Positions 43,662 through 53,020 of a stretch of DNA of 64,000 bases are shown here, in pieces. Positions within the stretch are counted from its first letter, which is position 1, and the number at the start of each line of letters is the position of its first letter. Below the pieces are notes generated by a model. That model searched no databases. It worked only from the letters and a program-made list of their open reading frames with translations, and was not told the origin of the DNA. This DNA is from Pseudomonas shahriarae (lineage in GTDB: Bacteria; Pseudomonadota; Gammaproteobacteria; Pseudomonadales; Pseudomonadaceae): positions 2,769,001-2,833,000 of the forward strand of contig NZ_CP077085.1 in assembly GCF_014268455.2 (NCBI RefSeq), in the 5' to 3' direction. The translations under genes and the position numbers were made by a program.

Positions 43662-44912
43662 TCAATCCCAGCTCAACGCCCCACCAGTCTGATACTCGAT
43701 CACGCGGGTCTCAAAGAAGTTCTTCTCTTTCTTCAAGTCCATGATCTCGCTCATCCACGGGAACGGGTTAGTGGTCCCTGGGTATTCTTCCTTCAAGCCG
43801 ATCTGCGACAGGCGACGGTTGGCGATGAACTTGAGGTAGTCCTCCATCATCGCCGCGTTCATGCCCAACACGCCGCGCGGCATGGTGTCGCGTGCGTATT
43901 CGATCTCCAGCTGGGTCCCTTGCAGGATCATCTGGGTCGCTTCTTCCTTCATGTCGGCATCCCACAGGTGTGGGTTTTCGATTTTGATCTGGTTGATCAC
44001 GTCGATGCCGAAGTTCAGGTGCATCGACTCATCGCGCAGGATGTACTGGAACTGCTCGGCCACGCCGGTCATTTTGTTGCGGCGGCCCATGGACAGGATC
44101 TGGGTGAAACCGCAGTAGAAGAAGATGCCTTCCAGCACGCAGTAGTAAGCGACCAGGTTGCGCAGCAGTTCTTTGTCGGTGTCGACGGTGCCGGTTTCGA
44201 ACTTCGGATCGGAGATCGAACGGGTGTACTTCAGGCCCCAGGCTGCCTTTTTGGCGACCGATGGGATCTCGTGGTACATGTTGAAGATCTCGCCTTCATC
44301 CATGGCCAGCGATTCGATGCAGTACTGGTAGGCGTGGGTGTGGATCGCCTCTTCGAAGGCCTGGCGCAGGATGTACTGGCGGCACTCCGGGTTGGTGATC
44401 AGGCGGTACACGGCCAGCACCAGGTTGTTCGCGACCAGGGAATCGGCGGTGGAGAAGAAGCCCAGGTTGCGCATGACGATGCGACGTTCGTCGTCGGTCA
44501 GGCCTTCGGGGTTTTTCCACAGGGCGATGTCGGCGGTCATGTTGACCTCTTGCGGCATCCAGTGGTTGGCGCAGCCGTCGAGGTATTTTTGCCAGGCCCA
44601 GTCGTACTTGAAGGGTACGAGTTGGTTGAGGTCGGCGCGGCAGTTGATCATGCGCTTTTCGTCAACGGCGACACGGGCGGAAGCGCCTTCGAGTTCGGCG
44701 AGGCCTTCGGCGACGTCGAGTTTGTCCAGGGCAGCCTTGGCGCGCACGATGGCGGCGGAGTCGTTGGCGGTGACGGCGCGGGCTTCGATGGCGGCGGCAG
44801 CGCCGGCACCGTCGAGGCGGTCCATGTTGGCTTCGGTGGCGTGGCCGGCGTTGGTGCCACGGATGACCGCTGCACCGGTGTCTTCGTTGTCGACTTCGTC
44901 CCAACTCAGCAT
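43662..44912 (-). CDS. nrdB: Class Ia ribonucleotide reductase, beta subunit
   Basis: 416 residues. Di-iron ligands are visible in [17 protein letters not shown] and [12 protein letters not shown], and the radical-tyrosine helix in between. The C-terminus ends in an acidic-hydrophobic tail ([10 protein letters not shown]) for docking to NrdA. The N-terminal ~85 residues are an Ala-rich extension usual in Pseudomonas NrdB. It supplies the tyrosyl radical for reduction of ribonucleotides. The start has AAGGAG upstream. nrdA is not adjacent here; the gene before it is on the other strand, and two NrdR-box-like palindromes lie in its own promoter region. Confidence 0.95.
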   Translation of the reverse strand: MLSWDEVDNEDTGAAVIRGTNAGHATEANMDRLDGAGAAAAIEARAVTANDSAAIVRAKAALDKLDVAEGLAELEGASARVAVDEKRMINCRADLNQLVPFKYDWAWQKYLDGCANHWMPQEVNMTADIALWKNPEGLTDDERRIVMRNLGFFSTADSLVANNLVLAVYRLITNPECRQYILRQAFEEAIHTHAYQYCIESLAMDEGEIFNMYHEIPSVAKKAAWGLKYTRSISDPKFETGTVDTDKELLRNLVAYYCVLEGIFFYCGFTQILSMGRRNKMTGVAEQFQYILRDESMHLNFGIDVINQIKIENPHLWDADMKEEATQMILQGTQLEIEYARDTMPRGVLGMNAAMMEDYLKFIANRRLSQIGLKEEYPGTTNPFPWMSEIMDLKKEKNFFETRVIEYQTGGALSWD

Positions 44913-44984
44913 GAAATACTCCTTCCTGGTCTGTTCTGGCGGCGTATGAAACCGTCCAGAAAACTCGATGATTACCGGCTTCGC

Positions 44985-45030
44985 ACACTATGTAGTGGTC
45001 GGCTGCCTGGGTGGGCACACTATATGGTGT
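44985..45030 (-). promoter_or_regulatory. Paired NrdR-box-like sites upstream of nrdB
   Basis: ACACTATGTAGTGG (44985-44998) and ACACTATATGGTGT (45017-45030), with centres 32 bp apart, about three helical turns, as known for NrdR box pairs. They lie 70-120 bp before the nrdB start. Confidence 0.65.
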
Positions 45031-45136
45031 GTCGGAAAGTTGGTCAACGCACAACATGTGCGGTCTTCGGTCGCTGCCCGGCGCAAGATCGGCTATAACG
45101 CCTGGGTTTACTGGCCACACTCGGAATCTCAAGGGA

Positions 45137-45604
45137 ATGAAAAATCTACTGATCCGCCCAGCGACCCCAGAAGACGCCGAGAGCATCTTCCTGGTGCATA
45201 AAAACTCCGTCGAAAACCTGTGCAATGCCGACTACGGTCCCGAGCAGATCGCCATGTGGCTCGACGGTCGCTCACCTGAGACCTACCGCTCGGCCATCGA
45301 CGCGGGCAACCTGTGGTTGGCTTGCAACGACAGGCTCCAGGGCTTCGTGGAGATCGACGGCCATGAAGTCAGCAAGTTGTTTATTCGCGGGGAGGCAGCC
45401 GGGCAGGGGCTTGGTGCGCGTCTGCTGGCCGAAGCTTTGCAGCGCATCGCCGCAGCTGGGCATGACAGGGCCTATCTGGAGGCGACCCTGACCGCCGAAA
45501 AATTCTATGCCTCGCATGGCTTCCGCAAGATTGGCGAGGGAACATTCAGCCGGGGCAATAGCCCGGTGTCCATTGAGATCATCAAGATGGAGCGGGCTTT
45601 GTAG
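45137..45604 (+). CDS. GNAT-family N-acetyltransferase
   Basis: 155 residues from ATG 45137. IRPATPEDAESIFLVHKNSV opens the fold, KLFIRGEAAGQGLGARLLAEAL is the acetyl-CoA-binding loop (QGLGAR) and YASHGFRKIGEGTF the C-terminal strand. Upstream in-frame starts (for example 45011) run through the nrdB promoter and are unlikely. AAGGGA is very close to the ATG. Substrate unknown; ElaA/YafP-like relatives act on small amines or toxicants. Confidence 0.85.
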   Translation: MKNLLIRPATPEDAESIFLVHKNSVENLCNADYGPEQIAMWLDGRSPETYRSAIDAGNLWLACNDRLQGFVEIDGHEVSKLFIRGEAAGQGLGARLLAEALQRIAAAGHDRAYLEATLTAEKFYASHGFRKIGEGTFSRGNSPVSIEIIKMERAL

Positions 45605-45734
45605 TTCGGTGCTCTACCAGTTGCTTCTTGCTGGTCCTGCAAGACTGCCTGCGTCTGCTCTGGAAGACGGGAGTTGTGATCCAGGCAAAGGCCAGTGTGT
45701 GCAACGTTCGCTATCAGTAATGTGGGGTTCTTCA

Positions 45735-46518
45735 GGGGTGGGGTTGGGTACATATCCGTTGCTGCGGTCACGGCCACTTAGGGTTCCGCTTTTACAGCGG
45801 GTCACTTTTGGAAAAGAGCCCCAAAAGTAACCAAAAGGGCTCTTGCCCCACCACTCGGTGCCTCGCCTAGGCTCGGCATGCCCGCAGTCAGGCATTGCTC
45901 CGTGGGCCCGCCGCGATCGGCCATCCATGGCCGTGTCGCGGCTACCCCGGCATCCATGCCGGGGTGCCCACTGCGCAATACCTGCCTGCGGCCATCGTGG
46001 TTTAACGGGGCGCCTAAGATCAAAAGCCAGATCAAAAGCAGAGCAACAGCAAAGCCGGGGTGCGAAGCTGCCTTCCCCTGTGGGAGCTGGCTTGCCTGCG
46101 ATGGCGGTTCATCAGCCAATACATTTATCGACTGATACATCGCCATCGCAGGCAAGCCCGCTCCCACAGGAGTCCGCGCACGCTTCGACGATCAGGTCGG
46201 CTGTCAGGCCGCCTCGCTTTGCTTTTGATCTGAGGCGCCCCGTTAAACCACGCTGGCCGTCATCCGATATTGATTTGGGGGGTAAACCGGCAGGACGCCG
46301 GTTTAGCCGCGCTGGGCCATGGATGGCCCATCGCGGCGGCCCCCCAAATCAATGTCGGATGACGGGCACACCGAGCCTGGGCGAGGTGCCGAGTGGTGGG
46401 GCAAGAGCCCTTTTGGTTACTTTTGGGGCTCTCTTTTCCAAAAGTGACCCGCTGTAAGAGCGGAACCAATAGCCGCCGTTACCGCAGCAACGGATATGTA
46501 CCCAACCCCAACCCCACC
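45735..46518. repeat. Composite nested inverted-repeat element (~780 bp)
   Basis: Outer arms of about 145 bp (45735-45881 and 46367-46518) are nearly exact inverted copies, including ACTTTTGGAAAAGAG and CCAAAAGTAACCAAAAGG. Inside are a 30-bp inverted pair (45997-46026 / 46222-46251), a REP pair (about 46078-46169) and a further inverted pair CATCCGAT...TTGGGG (46261-46281 / 46340-46361). No gene is supported inside. 45605-45734, before it, holds nothing recognisable. Long interspersed repeats of this kind are known in P. fluorescens genomes, but the exact family cannot be named here. Confidence 0.85.
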
Positions 46519-46547
46519 CAATACCCGACCAAAACCATCAGCATTTC

Positions 46548-46561
46548 TTGATCGCCATCAA
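46548..46561 (+). promoter_or_regulatory. Dnr/Anr box and promoter of norC
   Basis: TTGATCGCCATCAA, a perfect FNR-type palindrome. TATCAT at 46585-46590 sits where a -10 hexamer should be if the box is centred at -41.5, placing the transcript start near 46596, 24 bp before norC. Confidence 0.85.
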
Positions 46562-46619
46562 GCAGCTTTTACCCCCTCACTTCCTATCATGGTCCCTGCC
46601 AAGCAATGAGGAAGCGACC

Positions 46620-47060
46620 ATGTCAGAGACCTTCACCAAGGGCATGGCCAGGAATATCTACTTCGGAGGAAGCGTGTTCTTCTTCCTGATATTCCTGGCC
46701 CTGACCTACCACACCGAACAAACCTTTCCCTCTCGCAGTAATCAGGAGCTACTCACCGAATCCGTGGTCCGCGGCAAGGGCGTCTGGGAGCGCAACAACT
46801 GCGTCGGCTGCCACACCTTGCTGGGCGAGGGCGCGTACTTTGCGCCGGAACTGGGCAATGTGTTCAACCGCCGTGGCGGCGATGAAGCGTTCAAGCCATT
46901 CCTGCACGCCTGGATGAAGATGCAACCCTTGGGCGTTCCGGGCCGGCGCGCGATGCCGCAATTCAACCTCAGCGATCAGGAGGTGGACGATATGGCCGAG
47001 TTCCTCAAATGGAGCTCGAAGATCAACACCAATGGCTGGCCGCCAAACAAGGAGGGCTGA
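46620..47060 (+). CDS. norC: Nitric oxide reductase subunit C (cytochrome c)
   Basis: 146 residues from ATG 46620, the normal NorC length. An N-terminal membrane anchor (FFFLIFLALTYH) is followed by a periplasmic cytochrome c domain with heme motif CVGCH (C61, C64, H65) and the axial methionine in MPQFNLSD. NorC passes electrons to NorB, which reduces two NO to N2O. It is followed 3 bp later by norB. The FNR-type box upstream predicts induction by Dnr under NO and low oxygen. Confidence 0.97.
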   Translation: MSETFTKGMARNIYFGGSVFFFLIFLALTYHTEQTFPSRSNQELLTESVVRGKGVWERNNCVGCHTLLGEGAYFAPELGNVFNRRGGDEAFKPFLHAWMKMQPLGVPGRRAMPQFNLSDQEVDDMAEFLKWSSKINTNGWPPNKEG

Positions 47061-48485
<1,425 letters not shown>

Positions 48486-48511
48486 CCGGTAAACGTCAAT
48501 CCCCAAGAGGG

Positions 48512-48539
48512 CGGCCCGGCAGGTTCTGCGGGCCGTTTT
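48512..48539 (+). terminator. Terminator-like hairpin between norB and norD
   Basis: CGGCCCG and CGGGCCG with a ten-base loop, followed by TTTT, 30 bp after norB. It could lower norD expression relative to norCB. Confidence 0.6.
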
Positions 48540-48557
48540 ACGTCTGGAGCACTTCAC

Positions 48558-50399
48558 ATGGCCTTTACCCTTGAGTTGGAAGAGTGGGTCGGCAGTGTCT
48601 GGCACCGCTTTATCACCCGCCGCGCCAGTGCCGACTTCCCCGAGGCGCGGGTCGATCTGGTCGACCGCCAGCGCAGCCTGGCCCTGTTGTTCCGCGCCCT
48701 GGGCGGCGCCCATGGGATAGCCGTGGAAGCCGCCAGCGAGCGCGATCTGCTGCTGCGGCGCAACCTGTTGATGCGTATCGCCGGCACCTGCCGGCAGGCG
48801 CCCCTGGCCTCGTGCGATGGTCATCGCCTGCGCCTGCCGGCAAGCCTGGCGGTGTTTCCCTCGGCCGCCCTGAACCTGGAACTGTACCGCTGGCTGGCGC
48901 TGCTGGCCGCGCACGCCGGGCCGATGACCCACTGGGCCCGGGACAATCAGCGCTGGACCTGGCTGCTGTTGCAGCGCTACCCGGCCATGCTCCCCAGTTA
49001 TCAGCGCCTGGTGGACGCCCACCTGCAATTGCGCCCCGATCCCGCCACCCTCAACCCCGCCGAAGCTGCCGTAGAAAAAGCCTTGCGCAAGGCCCTGCGC
49101 GAACCCGGCAGCATCCGCCAGTTACCCCGCAGCGAGCGCGCCGCCTGGCCGTTGCCGCTGTGGCTGTATCCACCCTTGCACCTGCACAGCCCGCAGGCCG
49201 CAGATCAGGACGAAGAGGGCGACGACCTGGCAACCCGGCCCGGCGAACAGCAGGGTGCGCCTAAACAGGCCAACCGGGTCGACGACAACAGCCGCGACGG
49301 CGGCCTGTTGGTGGTGCGCCTGGAAAACCTGTTCAGTTGGACCGAGCATGTCGATCTGGACCGCTGGGCCGACGATTCCGAGGACGAAGATGCCGCGCGG
49401 GTCGCCGAAGACCTCGACCAGTTGAGCCTGTCGCGCCAGCGCGTGCGCAAGAGCGGCGGGCTCAAGTTGCACCTGGATCTGCCCCCGGCCGACGTCGACG
49501 ATATCCCCCTGGGCGAAGGCATCAAGCTGCCCGAGTGGGACTACCGCCAACAGTGCCTGCAAGCGAATTTCGTCAACCTGCAACTGATGCAACCCCGGGA
49601 CAGTGCGCCCCAGCCGTTGCCGGCGCGCCTGTTGCCCCAGGCCGCGCGCTTGCGCCGCCAGTTCCAGCAACTGCGCACCGACCGCCAATGGCTGCGCCAA
49701 CAGCCCCAGGGCGCAGAACTGGACCTGCAGGCGTGGTTGGACTTCCATGTCGAACGCCAGCACGGAGCGTGCGCCGAACGTGGCCTGTTCAAGGAGCAGC
49801 GCCGCACCCGGCGGGACCTGGCCTGTTTGCTGCTGGCCGATTTGTCGATGTCCACCGACGCCCATTTGAACAATACGCAAAAGGTCATTGACGTGATCCG
49901 CGACAGCCTGTTGCTGTTTGGCGAAAGCCTGGCGGGCCTGGGCGATGCGTTTGCCTTGTATGGCTTCTCGTCTTTGCGTCGCCAGCAGGTGCGCCTGCAG
50001 CAGCTCAAGTCATTCCAGCAACCCTACGACGACCATACCCGTGGCTGCATTCAGGGCCTGAAACCGGGTTATTACACGCGCATGGGCGCAGCCATCCGCC
50101 ACGCCACCCAGACCCTGGGGGCCTGCAAGCAACGGCGCAAACTGCTGTTGATTGTGACCGATGGCAAGCCCAACGACCTGGACTTGTATGAGGGGCGCTA
50201 TGGCGTGGAGGACACCCGCCAGGCCGTGATGGAAGCGCGGCGCCAGGGCCTGGTGCCGTTCTGCATCACCATCGACAAACAGGCCGGGGATTACTTGCCG
50301 TACATGTTCGGCGCCCACGGCTACACCCTGATCCGTCAGCCGGAGCAACTGCCGTTACGCTTGCCGCAGCTCTACCGGCAGTTGACCGAAGATCAGTAG
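48558..50399 (+). CDS. norD: Nitric oxide reductase activation protein NorD
   Basis: 613 residues. A variable N-terminal half is followed by a von Willebrand A domain (~415-610) whose metal site DLSMS (D428, S430, S432) and later TDGKPND are intact. NorD works with the AAA+ protein NorQ/NirQ to mature NorCB by inserting the FeB iron. No norQ is present in the window. GGAG precedes the start. The last 7 bases overlap the convergent small zinc-ribbon gene. Confidence 0.93.
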   Translation: MAFTLELEEWVGSVWHRFITRRASADFPEARVDLVDRQRSLALLFRALGGAHGIAVEAASERDLLLRRNLLMRIAGTCRQAPLASCDGHRLRLPASLAVFPSAALNLELYRWLALLAAHAGPMTHWARDNQRWTWLLLQRYPAMLPSYQRLVDAHLQLRPDPATLNPAEAAVEKALRKALREPGSIRQLPRSERAAWPLPLWLYPPLHLHSPQAADQDEEGDDLATRPGEQQGAPKQANRVDDNSRDGGLLVVRLENLFSWTEHVDLDRWADDSEDEDAARVAEDLDQLSLSRQRVRKSGGLKLHLDLPPADVDDIPLGEGIKLPEWDYRQQCLQANFVNLQLMQPRDSAPQPLPARLLPQAARLRRQFQQLRTDRQWLRQQPQGAELDLQAWLDFHVERQHGACAERGLFKEQRRTRRDLACLLLADLSMSTDAHLNNTQKVIDVIRDSLLLFGESLAGLGDAFALYGFSSLRRQQVRLQQLKSFQQPYDDHTRGCIQGLKPGYYTRMGAAIRHATQTLGACKQRRKLLLIVTDGKPNDLDLYEGRYGVEDTRQAVMEARRQGLVPFCITIDKQAGDYLPYMFGAHGYTLIRQPEQLPLRLPQLYRQLTEDQ

Positions 50400-50593
50400 A
50401 AGTCCCGGGGCAGCCAGAAAAACATCACGATGCAGAACACGGCCAGCCCCAGGCAGAACCATTGGAAGCGCTTGAGCCGTCGCGCCTCAAGGTGTGCGGT
50501 GGAGGCGGGCAGGGGCATGGCGCAGCGTTCGCAGGCCGTCTGCGCCGGCGGGTTGGCATGTTGGCAATACAGGCAGACCCGCACGGCGTTCAT
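50393..50593 (-). CDS. Small zinc-ribbon membrane protein (DnrP-like)
   Basis: 66 residues: an N-terminal zinc ribbon CLYCQHANPPAQTACERC (four cysteines) and one C-terminal membrane span (FQWFCLGLAVFCIVMFFWLP). Its ATG overlaps the dnr stop as ATGA, so it is translated with dnr. Small proteins at this place in Pseudomonas denitrification clusters have been annotated DnrP; the name is from memory. Function unknown. Confidence 0.8.
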   Translation of the reverse strand: MNAVRVCLYCQHANPPAQTACERCAMPLPASTAHLEARRLKRFQWFCLGLAVFCIVMFFWLPRDFY

Positions 50594-51309
50594 TCGAATT
50601 GCTCCAGGCGCAGGCGGTCAAGAATGGCGATCTGGCGCCCGTCCTGGGTGATGATTTTTTCGTCGATCAAGCGGCGAATGATCCGCGAAAACGTCTCCGG
50701 TTGGATCGACAGGTGCCCGGCGATCAACTGCTTGGCCATGGGCAGTTCGAACGAACTGTCGACGCTGTGCAGGCGCACCAGTTGCGTCATCAGGTAACGC
50801 ACCACCCGGTGGGTGGCGTTTTTCAGCGACAGGGTCTCGATCTCGTTGACCCGTTGGTGCAGGCGCACACACAACTTGCCCAGCAGGGCGAAAGTCAGGC
50901 GGCTGTTGCTGTGGAGCAGGCGCATATAGGTGGCGTTGGACAGGCGATACAACTGCGTGGGGCACACCGCTTCGGCGCAGGCCACGTAGTTGGGCGTGTC
51001 CATCAGCATCATCGCCTCGGCGAAGGTCTGTCGTTCGCCGATCACCTCAAAGACTTTTTCCTGGCCGTCCGGGGTCAGGCGGTAGACCTTCACCGCGCCG
51101 GCAATCACGAAGTAAAACGCATCGGCCGGTTCGCCCTGGCGGAACAACGGCTCGCCCTTGTCGACACTCAGCAGTTGACTGCTGGCCATCAACTCATCCA
51201 TCTGCTCTTCGTTGAGCGGCTCGAACAGGTGATGGCTGCGCAGGATCTGATGATGCACGCGGTGCAAAACCCGGGGTGCATCCTTGGAACAGCTCAGGGA
51301 CGGGATCAT
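50590..51309 (-). CDS. dnr: Dnr, NO-responsive Crp/Fnr-type regulator
   Basis: 239 residues from ATG 51309, which overlaps the stop of the upstream 29-codon ORF. An N-terminal sensor domain (SHHLFEPLNEEQMDELMASS, FRQGEPADAFYFVIAGAVKVYRL, EKVFEVIGERQTFAEAMMLMDTPNYVA) is followed by the dimer helix and a winged helix (NATHRVVRYLMTQL, AGHLSIQPETFSRIIRRL). It closely follows P. aeruginosa Dnr. No FNR-type cysteine cluster is present, so it senses NO through heme rather than oxygen. Likely targets here are norC, nnrS and possibly pdxH and ubiU. Its promoter carries NorR-type sites and a sigma-54 element. Confidence 0.94.
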   Translation of the reverse strand: MIPSLSCSKDAPRVLHRVHHQILRSHHLFEPLNEEQMDELMASSQLLSVDKGEPLFRQGEPADAFYFVIAGAVKVYRLTPDGQEKVFEVIGERQTFAEAMMLMDTPNYVACAEAVCPTQLYRLSNATYMRLLHSNSRLTFALLGKLCVRLHQRVNEIETLSLKNATHRVVRYLMTQLVRLHSVDSSFELPMAKQLIAGHLSIQPETFSRIIRRLIDEKIITQDGRQIAILDRLRLEQFE

Positions 51310-51395
51310 ACAAGCCACAACGACAGGCCGCTGGCCGCCGCCATCATCGAACCGAGGATCACGAACCAGGCGAGGGGCTGGATGACTTTTTTCAT
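51306..51395 (-). CDS. 29-residue membrane peptide translationally coupled to dnr
   Basis: MKKVIQPLAWFVILGSMMAA and nine further residues: a short basic start and a single hydrophobic span. CGGAG lies five bases before its ATG (51395), and its TGA overlaps the dnr ATG as ATGA. It is the first ORF after the predicted sigma-54 start site. A coding role is supported by the ribosome site, the overlap and the membrane-like composition; function is unknown. It may instead act only as a leader for dnr translation. Confidence 0.6.
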   Translation of the reverse strand: MKKVIQPLAWFVILGSMMAAASGLSLWLV

Positions 51396-51435
51396 GGTGA
51401 CTCCGTGGGGGCGGTAATAAGGGATAACCGAGTAG

Positions 51436-51452
51436 AGCAAGAGCTGGGCCAA
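51436..51452 (-). promoter_or_regulatory. Sigma-54 (-24/-12) promoter of the peptide-dnr operon
   Basis: Minus strand TTGGCCCAGCTCTTGCT: GG and GC exactly ten bases apart, with TTGC at -12. It lies about 41 bp before the 29-codon ORF and 40 bp downstream of the nearest NorR-type site. Confidence 0.72.
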
Positions 51453-51491
51453 GGCACGGGCCTTGTAAAACCTGGGCTGTAGCGCCTTGAG

Positions 51492-51548
51492 GGTCAAAAT
51501 GACCTGGCCTATAAGGGTTTTTTTAACCCTCTAATGGTTATTTAAACC
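51492..51548. promoter_or_regulatory. Three NorR-type enhancer sites (GGT-N7-ACC)
   Basis: GGTCAAAATGACC (51492-51504), GGTTTTTTTAACC (51516-51528) and GGTTATTTAAACC (51536-51548), centres 24 and 20 bp apart. Three tandem sites of this form are the known arrangement for NorR enhancers in Ralstonia and E. coli. Confidence 0.78.
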
Positions 51549-51570
51549 CTCATATACAACACCGCCCCCC

Positions 51571-51658
51571 TGTGGGAGCTGGCTTGCCTGCGATGGCATC
51601 GCTGCGGTGTAACCGCCAGACCGAGGTGTTTGCATCCCAGGCAAGCCAGCTCCCACAG
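51571..51658. repeat. REP pair between the dnr promoter and nnrS
   Basis: TGTGGGAGCTGGCTTGCCTG is mirrored by CAGGCAAGCCAGCTCCCACA with about 50 bp between. It insulates the two divergent transcription units. Confidence 0.85.
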
Positions 51659-51750
51659 GGGTGGGGCGGCGCACCGGGGAATTCGGCCCGGCCCTTGCAA
51701 CACTGATTGCGCGACGGCCCCAAGGATAGTGCGCCGCCTCTGGACCCCGC

Positions 51751-51764
51751 TTGATCTGCGACAA
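51751..51764 (+). promoter_or_regulatory. Imperfect Dnr/Anr box upstream of nnrS
   Basis: TTGATCTGCGACAA: perfect left half, right half GACAA against ATCAA. Centre 65 bp before the nnrS ATG. Confidence 0.5.
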
Positions 51765-51822
51765 GGGCCAGGGGCGGGCAATCCCGGATGATCGGGCCGG
51801 CAATGACTTGAGGAGTGGTGGT

Positions 51823-53010
51823 ATGCAAGTGCTGGATCGACGCAAGGCTATGTCGATTACCCCGTTGTTTCGCCTGGCTTTCCGGCCATTTTTCCTCGGT
51901 GGCTGCCTGTTGGCGCTGCTGGCGATCCCCCTGTGGCTGCTGGCCCTGGCCGGCGATGCGGGCTGGCAGCCGGCGGGCGGTTGGCTGGCGTGGCATCGCC
52001 ATGAGCTGCTGTTCGGTTTTGCCCTGGCAATCATCGGCGGGTTCCTGCTGACGGCGGTGCAGACCTGGACCGGCCGCCCCGGCATCAGCGGCATGCCCCT
52101 GGCGGTGCTGGCCGGGGTATGGCTGGCCGCACGCCTGGCCTGGCTGTTCAACCTGCCGTGGCCGCTGCTGGCGGTGCTGGAGCTGAGCTTTCCCCTGGCG
52201 GTCGCCGGGCTGATGGGCTGGACCCTGTGGAAAGTGCGACAACAACGCAACTACCCGATTGTGCTGGTCCTGCTGTTGTTGGCCCTGGCCGATGGCCTGT
52301 CCCTGTATGGCCTGCTGCGCGCTGACGAAGGCTGGCAGCGCCAGGCGGTGTTGACCGGGTTGTGGCTGGTGGCGGCGATGATGGGCTTGATCGGCGGGCG
52401 GGTGATTCCGTTCTTCACCCAGCGAGGCCTGGGGCGCACTGAAGCAGTGAAGCCCTGGCCGTGGCTGGATTACCTGCTGTTGGCAGGCTCGGCGCTGGTG
52501 GCGCTGCTGTATGCCAGCGGCGTGGCGCTGATGCCCAGCCTTTGGGTCGGCCTGTTGTTTGCCCTGCTGGGGCTCGGTCATCTGCTGCGCCTGGTGCGCT
52601 GGCACGACCCAGGCTTGTGGCGCGTGCCGCTGCTGTGGTCGCTGCACCTGGCCTATGCCTGGCTGGCTGTGGCCTGCCTGGGTATGGCGCTGTGGCACGT
52701 GGGCGTGCCACTGAGCCCGAGCCTGGCGGTGCATGCGCTGACGGTCGGGGCAATGGGCGGGTTGATCCTGGCGATGATCGCGCGGGTCAGCCTCGGTCAT
52801 ACCGGCCGGCCTCTGACGCCGCCCAAGGGCATGACCCTGGCTTTCGCGCTGTTGAACCTGACCTGCCTGAGCCGGGTGCTGCTGGTGCTGATCTGGCCGT
52901 ATGCCGCGCTGTGGCTGGCGGGCCTGTGCTGGACCCTGGGCCTGGGCCTGTATCTATGGCGCTATGCCCCAATGCTGTGGCGTGCGCGGGTTGACGGCCA
53001 TCCGGGCTAG
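51823..53010 (+). CDS. nnrS: NnrS, heme/copper membrane protein linked to NO stress
   Basis: 395 residues from ATG 51823 (GAGGAG upstream); a longer frame from 51751 starts inside the Dnr box. About twelve membrane spans. Conserved blocks are LFRLAFRPFFLGG, WHRHELLFGFALAIIGGFLLTAVQTWTG, GRVIPFFTQRGLG, LSPSLAVHALTVGAMGGLILAMIARVSLGHTGRPL. Its histidines bind heme and copper. NnrS relieves NO/nitrosative stress, partly by lowering iron-NO complexes. It lies next to dnr and is followed 10 bp later by a second membrane protein. Confidence 0.94.
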   Translation: MQVLDRRKAMSITPLFRLAFRPFFLGGCLLALLAIPLWLLALAGDAGWQPAGGWLAWHRHELLFGFALAIIGGFLLTAVQTWTGRPGISGMPLAVLAGVWLAARLAWLFNLPWPLLAVLELSFPLAVAGLMGWTLWKVRQQRNYPIVLVLLLLALADGLSLYGLLRADEGWQRQAVLTGLWLVAAMMGLIGGRVIPFFTQRGLGRTEAVKPWPWLDYLLLAGSALVALLYASGVALMPSLWVGLLFALLGLGHLLRLVRWHDPGLWRVPLLWSLHLAYAWLAVACLGMALWHVGVPLSPSLAVHALTVGAMGGLILAMIARVSLGHTGRPLTPPKGMTLAFALLNLTCLSRVLLVLIWPYAALWLAGLCWTLGLGLYLWRYAPMLWRARVDGHPG

Positions 53011-53020
53011 GAGAACGGCA

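Noticed and set aside
45802..46457. Overlapping ORFs of 70-200 codons within the composite repeat
   Set aside because: They exist on both strands because the arms are inverted copies; none has a ribosome site or protein-like composition.
51487..51497. TTGAGGGTCAA as a possible FNR-type box before dnr
   Set aside because: The half-sites are three bases closer than FNR-type boxes allow; the sequence overlaps a better NorR-type site.
51571..51590. TGGGAGCTGGCTTGC looks like a sigma-54 -24/-12 promoter pointing at nnrS
   Set aside because: This is part of the REP sequence and recurs at other REP copies in the window (for example inside the composite element), so the match is a by-product of the repeat.
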